Position numbers and translations under genes: made by a program. The notes beneath the pieces are model-generated. The model did no database searches and was not told where the DNA came from. It was given only the letters and a program-made list of their open reading frames with translations. From CAYTPI01 sp964439625 (GTDB taxonomy: Bacteria > Chloroflexota > Anaerolineae > Aggregatilineales > UBA3940): DNA of 7,319 bases. Numbering within the stretch: the stretch's first letter is position 1; the number at the start of each line of letters is the position of its first letter. This document shows positions 1 to 5,986 of this stretch, piece by piece. The stretch spans positions 1 to 7,319 of the forward strand of contig CAYTPI010000036.1 of assembly GCA_964439625.1 (NCBI GenBank), read 5' to 3'.

Positions 1-132
1 CGGTTGGCCTGCGCAGGCCCGGGCTGACCCGCTATCAGCGTGGTACGGAACGTGATCTGGTCGCGCTTCCGGCGGTCTTCGTTGATCTGGATGATCCCTC
101 GTCTGACGCGCTGAGGCGGCTGCGTGACCTGC
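1..132 (+). pseudogene. 5' part of interrupted AEP-type replicative primase gene
   Basis: This is the upstream half of the gene disrupted by the transposon; its own start lies outside the window. The frame with codons at 3, 6, 9 and so on is open from the window edge. It contains the hydrophobic-DLD motif (VFVDLDD, codons 75-95), the first metal-binding motif of archaeo-eukaryotic primases, preceded by a segment with TRYQRGT. After the insertion point the frame runs only a few codons into the transposon end and stops at TAA 147-149, so the product ends before the second and third catalytic motifs and should be inactive. The continuation is at 6958-7319 in the same frame once the element and one target duplication are removed. 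Primases of this kind are typically replication proteins of plasmids, phages and integrative elements. The fold assignment is good; the exact family is uncertain. Confidence 0.75.
128..132. repeat. Target site duplication, left copy (CCTGC)
   Basis: CCTGC directly precedes the left TGT terminus and is repeated exactly after the right ACA terminus at 6953-6957. A 5-bp duplication is the hallmark of Tn7-like and Tn5053-like transposition. It lies inside the Leu-Arg codons of the interrupted primase gene. Confidence 0.95.
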
Positions 133-157
133 TGTGCTTTCCAACATAACCGTAGAA
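133..157 (+). repeat. Terminal inverted repeat, tnsA-proximal end
   Basis: The 25-bp terminus begins TGTGCTTTCCAACATAACCG and matches the reverse complement of 6928-6952 at 23 of 25 positions; the two differences are transitions. It contains the outermost TnsB site (141-157) and supplies the stop codon that truncates the interrupted primase. Confidence 0.95.
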
Positions 158-264
158 TAGAATGGGGTGCTGGAGTGAGGAATAGCTAGCCAAGAAAGGT
201 CTTTTCAGTAGAAAAATCCAGCACAAAACGAGAAAAAGTCCAGGTTTCCAGCATAAGTTAAGAA
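141..264 (+). promoter_or_regulatory. Three putative TnsB-binding sites, left end
   Basis: Three related 17-bp direct repeats are seen: L1 141-157 (CCAACATAACCGTAGAA), L2 218-234 (CCAGCACAAAACGAGAA) and L3 248-264 (CCAGCATAAGTTAAGAA). L1 and L2 starts are 77 bp apart, while L2 and L3 are 30 bp apart. The same motif recurs in inverted orientation at the right end, fitting a consensus near CCARCATAACNGTAGAA. In Tn7, TnsB binds arrays of about 20-bp sites at both ends, so the role is inferred by analogy. L3 lies about 90 bp before tnsA and overlaps the hairpin at 263-295, so TnsB binding could also affect tns transcription. The 60-bp gap between L1 and L2 shows no clear additional site. Confidence 0.75.
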
Positions 265-273
265 AAAGTCCAG
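231..273 (+). repeat. Direct 13-bp repeats AGAAAAAGTCCAG in the left end
   Basis: AGAAAAAGTCCAG occurs exactly at 231-243 and 261-273, in register with TnsB sites L2 and L3 (period 30 bp), and its AAAAAGTCCAG core recurs inverted at 284-294. A related AGAAAAATCCAG is at 210-221. The repeats extend the TnsB motif on its downstream side; the right-end site R2 has a similar AGAAAAAGT extension. Confidence 0.8.
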
Positions 274-295
274 AGTATGTTCGCTGGACTTTTTT
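263..295 (+). terminator. Rho-independent terminator-like hairpin before tnsA
   Basis: AAAAAGTCCAG (263-273) pairs perfectly with CTGGACTTTTT (284-294) across a 10-base loop, giving an 11-bp stem whose right arm ends in a T-run. On the + strand it would stop transcripts entering from the interrupted primase gene; its A-run on the left arm means it could also act in the other direction. If it terminates efficiently, the tns operon needs a promoter within the roughly 58 bases before the tnsA start, where I see no convincing -35/-10 pair. The left arm is also part of the repeat that extends TnsB site L3, so it may instead be a protein-binding palindrome. Confidence 0.6.
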
Positions 296-353
296 GTTGG
301 CGAAGCGCAAGATGCTGACTGCTCATCATGTAGATATTGAAGAAGGAGATAAC

Positions 354-1046
354 ATGAGCATCAATCGAAAGCCACCCGCCAATAATGTGCGACGAGTGCG
401 ATCATTTGGAGGCAATTTGTGTGGTGTTGTCACAAACAAATGTAATCGTATCGTTCAGTTTGAATCGTATGCAGAGCGCAGCTTGCTGCTGAGCTTGGAA
501 CGGGATCACTGTGTCAGGGACTACAGCAGTCAGCCAGAAACCTTTGTGGGATGTTATTCAGGAGGAAAGGTCAAGCATTACACGCCAGACTTCATTGTCT
601 GGTACGCAGATGGTAGGACCGCCATACATGAAGTAACACGAAGCGAAAGGCGCACTGCACCGCAACAACAGATGCGAGAGCAGCTAGCGCGAGAAATATG
701 TAAAGAGCGCTGTTGGGACTATGTCGTGCATACCGAGATGACGCTACCAGGTGAAAGAGAGGTTGCAAATTGGCTGGCGGTCTACCCGTATCGTGCCAGA
801 GGATACGCGCAAGCAAACATCCACGAAGCCATACAAAGGGTAAGAAAGCCCATTGTCATCAGTGATCTTGTGTCTCAAATAAAGGAACAGGGGCAAGTTC
901 CGGATGAACAGGTGTGGAATGCACTGTATCACTATCTCTGGCGGGATATTCTCAAAACAGATTGGCGTCAGATGATTTTCAAGAATGGCTATCGCGAATT
1001 GAGGTGTGAGGTGTGGTATGACGGGGAGGCTTACTGCCATGAATAA
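354..1046 (+). CDS. tnsA: TnsA-like transposon endonuclease (altered active site)
   Basis: This 230-residue protein is the likely TnsA subunit, which in Tn7 has a restriction-endonuclease fold and nicks the 5' ends of the element so that transposition is cut-and-paste. The start is ATG 354, chosen because AGAAGGAGAT lies at 341-350; the frame is open further upstream but only into the terminator hairpin. Residues 35-100 carry the expected core: an acidic residue in YAERSLL (E41), TPDF (D79) and HEVT (E93, T95). In Tn7 the catalytic set is E63, D114 and K132, within a motif usually reading E/Q-V-K; here the lysine position is threonine, followed by arginine. The C-terminal half (about 150-230) is predicted mostly helical, like the TnsC-contacting domain of TnsA. 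The stop overlaps the tnsB start by 8 bp (ATGAATAA). Family assignment is firm; activity is uncertain. Confidence 0.9.
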   Translation: MSINRKPPANNVRRVRSFGGNLCGVVTNKCNRIVQFESYAERSLLLSLERDHCVRDYSSQPETFVGCYSGGKVKHYTPDFIVWYADGRTAIHEVTRSERRTAPQQQMREQLAREICKERCWDYVVHTEMTLPGEREVANWLAVYPYRARGYAQANIHEAIQRVRKPIVISDLVSQIKEQGQVPDEQVWNALYHYLWRDILKTDWRQMIFKNGYRELRCEVWYDGEAYCHE

Positions 1047-2646
1047 AGACCATTTCATTCGAGTCGGTTGGTATCTGGGATGGCACGGGCAAAGCTATCA
1101 GATTGTGGCGATTGATACGGTCGAACAGTGCATTCGTGCTGAACATGTTCATACACGAGAGGATTTGAGCCTAACAATTCAAGAATTGTTTACTGAGATG
1201 GGAGAAAATCAGGCGCTATTGGCAGAGAGTCTGGAACAGGTAGCGCGCTTAAATCACCGAGAAAAAGTCATGGTCGATACTGCGGGCTTGCCTGAGAGAT
1301 TGTTGAAGCAGGCTGAGCATATCATCGTAACGGTTGAGTCGGTTGAGTTGCTTGTAGCGGAGGTTCACCAGCGAGCCAGTCAACGCGGTGAGCCCTATCG
1401 CCGAACGGCTGCTTTGCGCCAAGCAATCACACAAATAGCCAATCCGATTTCACTGGCAACGTTTTACAAGTATCGACGTTTATATGAGGAACATGGCGCG
1501 AGCAGTGCTCGGTTGGCAACTGCGCTCCGTCGATCCACCTATCAACAAAGCAAATTCAGTGCGGCTGAGTTGCATTTTATCGACACCTTAGTGCTGCGCT
1601 ATTATGCCCGTAGCCGTCCATTACGCCCGATAACCGTCTATGAATTGGGCGTGTCCATTCTTAAACGAACAGGTGGGCGATGGCTTGATCCAGAAGCAGG
1701 TATCAAGGACGCTTTGGTTGAGGAACTGCTTGACCCACGCATCCCGATGGAGACGATAGAGAACAATCCTGAAAAAGGGGTGCATCTGACAACGGTCAGC
1801 TTGCCATCACGAGCCTGGTTTTATGGCTACCTGAAGTGGTTTGTGGCACAACCCGATCAAGGCAAAGCGGTGGTAGAAAACCGCTACGGTGATCAGGCAT
1901 GGGATCAGACCTATGCTGTTTTCGACACGTTCGTTACCCGAGCGAGCGTGCCTTTGCAGTATGTCTTTGCGGATCACGCTTTACTCGATGTGTATATTGT
2001 GGATGAGGTGAGCCGAAGCCAGGTGAGTCGATTGTGGTTGACAGCGCTGATTGACGCTTATTCGCGCAGCATCTTGGGCATCGCTCTATTAGACGAATAT
2101 CCGAGTATTATGTCGATTCAGAGTGCGCTCAAGCACGCGATATGGCCCAAAGTCAGTCATCAAAGGTTAGGTCTTGAAGCGGAGTGGGTCTGTTATGGCA
2201 TTCCGCAACAACTCTCTCTGGATAATGCCTGGGCGCATCACTCCCATAGTCTTGAAAGTTTGTCACGAGAAATTAGTCGTCAGGGGCACTATGCCAGCAT
2301 TGATCTGGTCTTTCGCCCGCCATATCGCGCTCGCTATGGTGCCTTGATCGAGCGTTTTTTCGGGAATCTATCCGCACAAATCAAAGGGCACTTACCCGGA
2401 GCGATTCAAGGGGGGTATCCAAGAGATCATGGGCAAGCTGCGCAGGAAGCCTGTTTGTTGTATCAGGATTTAATACGGATCATCCACCAATTGGTGCTGG
2501 CATACCAACATCGTCCGCATAGTGAACTGGGAGGCATGAGCCCTCATGAGCAGTGGTTGAGAGGTCTTGGTATGAGCAGCCCACTTGTTCGCGATGGAGC
2601 GTCTTTTCTGGCGCTTGCATCCAGATACACGGGTCATGACGAGTAA
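1039..2646 (+). CDS. tnsB: TnsB-like DDE transposase, DNA-binding and catalytic part
   Basis: The 535-residue product is the TnsB/retroviral-integrase-type transposase that binds the transposon ends and catalyses 3'-end cleavage and strand transfer. ATG 1039 is preceded by GGGGAGG at 1023-1029 and overlaps the tnsA stop, implying translational coupling. Residues about 10-40 form the N-terminal domain (GWHGQSY), residues 85-225 are helical DNA-binding segments, and residues 305-445 are the integrase core. The catalytic triad is intact: D312 (FADHALLD), D395 (LSLDNAW) and E438 (GALIERFFG). A conserved segment SPHEQW follows at 501-506. The frame then ends at TAA 2644-2646, where full-length TnsB would continue into the beta-barrel (Mu transposase C-terminal) domain. 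That domain is found in the overlapping +1 frame at 2594-3100, so the gene is split by natural separation, programmed shift, mutation or sequencing error. Confidence 0.9.
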   Translation: MNKDHFIRVGWYLGWHGQSYQIVAIDTVEQCIRAEHVHTREDLSLTIQELFTEMGENQALLAESLEQVARLNHREKVMVDTAGLPERLLKQAEHIIVTVESVELLVAEVHQRASQRGEPYRRTAALRQAITQIANPISLATFYKYRRLYEEHGASSARLATALRRSTYQQSKFSAAELHFIDTLVLRYYARSRPLRPITVYELGVSILKRTGGRWLDPEAGIKDALVEELLDPRIPMETIENNPEKGVHLTTVSLPSRAWFYGYLKWFVAQPDQGKAVVENRYGDQAWDQTYAVFDTFVTRASVPLQYVFADHALLDVYIVDEVSRSQVSRLWLTALIDAYSRSILGIALLDEYPSIMSIQSALKHAIWPKVSHQRLGLEAEWVCYGIPQQLSLDNAWAHHSHSLESLSREISRQGHYASIDLVFRPPYRARYGALIERFFGNLSAQIKGHLPGAIQGGYPRDHGQAAQEACLLYQDLIRIIHQLVLAYQHRPHSELGGMSPHEQWLRGLGMSSPLVRDGASFLALASRYTGHDE

Positions 2647-3100
2647 GGGGATCAGTGCATTTGGAATGCATTATTGGTCGCCCCAATGGGGTGGTGCACA
2701 GCGTGTTGGACGGGATGGTCAGCGGATTCAATATCACTTTCGTTACGATCCCAACGACATCAGTCGAATCGCATTGTTCCGTGATGGTCAGTGGCGGGGC
2801 GATGGTTATGCCAAAGAACTGAGGCTAGCGGATGGTCAAACGATGTCTTTGTCCTTATCGGAACGTCGTTTAGCCCAACAGCAGGCGCAGCTTGCAGGTC
2901 ATGCTGTGACAAACTGGTTGCACTTCATCACGGAAGTGGATCAATTGACTCATCAGCGAAAAGTAGAAAAACGTCAAGCCCATCGACAACAGCAACCGTC
3001 CGCGACACCTATGAATCGAGACGAAAAAACCACATCGGATTATAGCGCGTTATTGGCAGGATTTACCGCCGATGTAAACACGAAAGAAGATAGATCATGA
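2594..3100 (+). CDS. tnsB: TnsB C-terminal beta-barrel domain and TnsC-contacting tail, separate frame
   Basis: This 168-residue frame continues TnsB in the +1 frame. Its start reads FWRLHPDTRVMTSKGISAFG, then HYWSP, and an RYDPNDISRIALF segment, the pattern of the Mu-type transposase C-terminal barrel (residues about 10-85). A charged Gln/Lys-rich stretch follows, then a short acidic-aromatic tail (SDYSALLAGFTAD) resembling the TnsB tail that binds TnsC. No ribosome binding site is evident at ATG 2594 or at TTG 2585. ATG 2636 overlaps the stop of the catalytic frame (ATGACGAGTAA) and could be used by coupled re-initiation, giving a 154-residue protein. The stop overlaps tnsC. It could be a genuine separate subunit, the product of a +1 shift that fuses it to the 535-residue part, or the broken half of a pseudogene. 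The domain call is firm; the independent start is not. Confidence 0.75.
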   Translation: MERLFWRLHPDTRVMTSKGISAFGMHYWSPQWGGAQRVGRDGQRIQYHFRYDPNDISRIALFRDGQWRGDGYAKELRLADGQTMSLSLSERRLAQQQAQLAGHAVTNWLHFITEVDQLTHQRKVEKRQAHRQQQPSATPMNRDEKTTSDYSALLAGFTADVNTKEDRS

Positions 3101-4278
3101 TAGCCATACCGACCACCCTGGCCCTCACACCACAGTTGGATGTGAAACAACGCTTACAAGATCTGGGCGATTGGCAAAGGGAATATGCCGATGAAACCCA
3201 CTATTTGAACGCCCGCTTATCTCAACTTGACGATGGAAACCGCCTGGACTTACAACGCGGCAATCAGATCATGCGCTGGCAACAACGTTTACGGATATTG
3301 CAAGTGCGCCATCCCATTGAAATTGCTCCAGAAGCTGTACAAAGCTATGGCTATGAAGGATTGCGGCAAAATCTGGTTGAGCAGTTTGCGGGTCTGAGCA
3401 GAGCAGAACGGCAGCTTTGGTTGAACAACTTTCTGTTCATTATGACACCCGACTTGCGATCCCTCAGTGAAAAGCTCAACCTCGTTCGTCAGTATCGACG
3501 GTTGGGGCAACAACGCAACTTTTTAATCGGGGGGGCTTCGGGAATGGGGAAAACGACCTGTTTGGATTGGTTTGCCGCTCAATATCCAGCCCGTGTCGAG
3601 GCGACCCGCAACCATGTCCCGGTCATCAAGATTGATGCTCCGGTGAGTAATCAGAGTCCCAAACCGCTCTTTCAACGCATTTTATTGGAAGGCGGCTTGA
3701 CTTACACCCGTGCAGATAATGAAGAAGACCTGATTATGAAGATGGCTTTGCTGTTCCAAAAGTGTGGAACAGAATTGTTGATTGTGGATGAGATTGAACA
3801 CATCACACGGTCACGCCTGCGCCGTCGCTTACTTGAGATTTCCAATTTGACGTCTGGTTTGCCCATTGTGTGTACGTCCTGCCATCCACTACGCTGGGTG
3901 GAAGGCGATGCAGAAGTGGCGGGGCGTTGGAATGACTACTTTGAACTGCGTCAGTACACTGGTGAACGTTTACGACAATTGCTGGTATTCCTTGAGTTAT
4001 TGCTGCCTTTCACACAAGCTTCGCATCTGGCGACGGTTCACCTTACTGATGAGAAGGGAAATATAATCGATGGACCTGCCTACCTGATCGAACAATGGAC
4101 AGGGGGTATTCTACGCGACATCATGCTCCTGATTGTGGAAGCGAGCCAGCGTGCGCTTGAACAGGATTTACCCTGCCTCACGTTGCCCCTGCTTAGACAA
4201 ACATGGAAGTCCATCCAGTCCAGACAAATCACTAACTTTCTACCAGGCGAGATTCCGGAAAGGCGATCCGCTCTATGA
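3097..4278 (+). CDS. tnsC: TnsC/TniB-like AAA+ transposition regulator
   Basis: TnsC forms ATP-dependent filaments on target DNA and links the target selector to TnsA/TnsB. The 393-residue protein has Walker A at 145-154 (GGASGMGKTT), Walker B at 227-232 (LLIVDE), a sensor-1-like ICTS-type strand near 257-261 (IVCTS) and a possible sensor-2 arginine at 340 (GGILRD). An N-terminal helical extension of about 140 residues precedes the ATPase core. It is longer than typical TniB and shorter than the 555-residue TnsC of Tn7, so intermediate in size. The ATG overlaps the preceding stop by four bases (ATGA), and the stop overlaps the tniQ start in the same way, so translation of the three genes is probably coupled. 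All nucleotide-binding motifs look intact. Confidence 0.93.
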   Translation: MIAIPTTLALTPQLDVKQRLQDLGDWQREYADETHYLNARLSQLDDGNRLDLQRGNQIMRWQQRLRILQVRHPIEIAPEAVQSYGYEGLRQNLVEQFAGLSRAERQLWLNNFLFIMTPDLRSLSEKLNLVRQYRRLGQQRNFLIGGASGMGKTTCLDWFAAQYPARVEATRNHVPVIKIDAPVSNQSPKPLFQRILLEGGLTYTRADNEEDLIMKMALLFQKCGTELLIVDEIEHITRSRLRRRLLEISNLTSGLPIVCTSCHPLRWVEGDAEVAGRWNDYFELRQYTGERLRQLLVFLELLLPFTQASHLATVHLTDEKGNIIDGPAYLIEQWTGGILRDIMLLIVEASQRALEQDLPCLTLPLLRQTWKSIQSRQITNFLPGEIPERRSAL

Positions 4279-5903
4279 GTCATCCCTATCCCTTCGACTG
4301 TCTTGCTGTTCATCCACCTCCTGAAGTCTTAGAAACCTTGACCAGTTATATGATACGCCTCGCTGAGGCGAATGGGATTCAATCCATCAGTCATTTACGT
4401 CGATTATTGGCTCCCAAACAGCATTTTCGACCTCATCTGATGGCAAAGCTGTCAGATTTGTACATGCAAGACTTTCCTGATCTCGCTCGCGCCGCGAATT
4501 GTACCGTCGAGCAAATACGCCAAACGACCTTTTTCCACCTCGTCGTGAAGTTTGAAAGCCGCCAGCCTGACCACCTGTTACGGGATAGTCTGGCACCGTT
4601 TCTGCGCTTCTGCCCGACTTGTTTGCGCGAAGCGCCCTACTATCGACTGGACTGGCGTTTTCTCACTTTAACCGGGTGTCATCGCCACCAATGCGCCTTA
4701 CTGGATCGTTGTTGGCATTGTCATCAAACCATCCCGCATTTGAGTCACGCTCTTGTCATGGCACGTTGTCCACACTGTCATGCGGATCTCAAAGCGGGTC
4801 AAACGTCTGCCTTAACTGCCGCAGAATATGCTTTAACACAACAACGTGCTCAAGACTTGAAGTATCTGTTGATGCCCCAGGACTGGGAAAGTAATGTCCA
4901 TGATATTCGGAAAGGGGCTTGTGCATGGTTACGTGTTTTACGTCAAGAACAACATGTTTCAGGTCTTGCGATGGCACAAACACTCGGTATTAGTGAGCAG
5001 GCCTTACGGTATCTGGAATGCGCACAAGTTGAGCGCTCCAATTGTCCTTTTGAAGTCTATCTGGCTCTTGCAGATCATTTGCAAACAACATGGTCATCCG
5101 TTTTTGAAATGTTCGATCAACAGCCTGAGTTACCCCGTGATGCACTCAGTCTGCGTGATGGGCGCTTACGCCAACAAATGGAGCAAGGACTCCGCGAATT
5201 ACAGGAATCTGGAGAGCCATTCTCGAAAATGGCCCTCAGTCGTAAAGTCAATTTATCCCCTGAATGTTTTGCCTTGTACCCACAAGTACAAGCACTCATG
5301 GATACACTTCCTGAGCGTGAGCGGCAACGCCGTGCCGCGCAGTTGTTGGCGGATGTACAAAGTGCGCTGATCCAATTGCAGCATCAAGGGCAAGTCGTTA
5401 CATATAGTGCCATTAAAAAACGCGTGAAGACATTTCCAAGATCTCTGGCAGCTTACCCACAAGTTCTTGAGCTTTTGTTGCCCTATATTGCGTATCGACA
5501 GTTGGTGCCGCAACCACGTAAAAAACAAATTCATCCCAACCAAGTTGAGATCATCGCGAAGATACCCGATGTGGCACAGCGGATCATGGCTGACGGCGAC
5601 AAAGTGACCATTATACGCCTCGCAAATGCTCTGGGGGTGCCAAAATTGAGCATCTATCGCTACCCCGATTTGCATCAGCATGTCAAGCAAGCCTCGGCCC
5701 ACTACCGCGAAATACAGCTAGAACAAATGGATGCCGCACTTGCCGAACGTGTCGGGCAAGTGCAGGCACACTTTAGCCAACAGGGTAGCCACTTCACACG
5801 CTCTGATGTTTGTGCGGAGATTGGCAAGCCATATCCTATTCTCGCCCGCTATCCACGCACCCGTACACTCTTGTTAGAGATTAAGAAAGTACGAAACGGA
5901 TAG
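4275..5903 (+). CDS. tniQ: TniQ/TnsD-type target-site selector
   Basis: The 542-residue protein has the TniQ domain at about 5-170. Its zinc-binding residues are C113/C116 (CPTC), C135/H138 (CHRH), C146/C149 (CWHC) and C165/C168 (CPHC). Residues 215-280 contain a Cro/Xre-like helix-turn-helix (MAQTLGISEQALRYLE). From 300 to 535 there are four units, each of a helical stretch, a small HTH-like segment and a YPxxxxL-type ending: ALYPQVQALM, AAYPQVLELL, YRYPDLHQHV and ARYPRTRTLL. Such extended C-termini are typical of TnsD, which reads a specific attachment sequence, rather than of the short TniQ of CRISPR-associated transposons. The ATG overlaps the tnsC stop (ATGA). A terminator follows 40 bp later, so this is the last gene of the tns operon. 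The target may be the primase gene in which the element now sits. Confidence 0.92.
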   Translation: MSHPYPFDCLAVHPPPEVLETLTSYMIRLAEANGIQSISHLRRLLAPKQHFRPHLMAKLSDLYMQDFPDLARAANCTVEQIRQTTFFHLVVKFESRQPDHLLRDSLAPFLRFCPTCLREAPYYRLDWRFLTLTGCHRHQCALLDRCWHCHQTIPHLSHALVMARCPHCHADLKAGQTSALTAAEYALTQQRAQDLKYLLMPQDWESNVHDIRKGACAWLRVLRQEQHVSGLAMAQTLGISEQALRYLECAQVERSNCPFEVYLALADHLQTTWSSVFEMFDQQPELPRDALSLRDGRLRQQMEQGLRELQESGEPFSKMALSRKVNLSPECFALYPQVQALMDTLPERERQRRAAQLLADVQSALIQLQHQGQVVTYSAIKKRVKTFPRSLAAYPQVLELLLPYIAYRQLVPQPRKKQIHPNQVEIIAKIPDVAQRIMADGDKVTIIRLANALGVPKLSIYRYPDLHQHVKQASAHYREIQLEQMDAALAERVGQVQAHFSQQGSHFTRSDVCAEIGKPYPILARYPRTRTLLLEIKKVRNG

Positions 5904-5942
5904 CTTTCACCCTGAACCTTTCTTTCAGTTGAATACGACTTA

Positions 5943-5975
5943 CCAGCCCCAGAACGACGGGGTTGGTTTTTGTTT
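5943..5975 (+). terminator. Rho-independent terminator after tniQ
   Basis: CCAGCCCC (5943-5950) pairs with GGGGTTGG (5959-5966), eight pairs including one G-U, across an eight-base loop. It is followed by TTTTTGTTT (5967-5975). It fits the end of the tns operon. The ribosome binding site of the next gene (GGAG, 5976-5979) starts at once after the T-run, leaving no room for a promoter between them, so the primase-polymerase gene would depend on readthrough or on a promoter upstream of or overlapping the hairpin. Confidence 0.75.
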
Positions 5976-5986
5976 GGAGTAGACCC

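Noticed and set aside
35..310. 91-residue minus-strand open frame across the left boundary
   Set aside because: It crosses the transposon/target junction, so it was created by the insertion, and it shows no recognisable domain or start signals.
294..353. Upstream extension of tnsA to a TTG at 294
   Set aside because: The extension begins inside the terminator hairpin and lacks a ribosome binding site, whereas ATG 354 has a strong AAGGAGAT at normal distance.
133..353. CRISPR array or guide RNA in the repeat-rich left end
   Set aside because: The repeats are only about 13-17 bp, vary in spacing and recur inverted at the other end, which fits TnsB sites; no Cas genes are present.
296..353. 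Promoter for the tns operon between the hairpin and tnsA
   Set aside because: TAGATA (331-336) is a possible -10 but no -35 is found at a suitable distance, so it is not listed as a feature.
4894..5370. 158-residue plus-strand open frame inside tniQ
   Set aside because: Overlaps tniQ in another frame with atypical composition and no domain; a shadow.
5253..5702. 149-residue minus-strand open frame inside tniQ
   Set aside because: It lies wholly opposite the well-supported tniQ repeats and has no recognisable motifs; a shadow frame.
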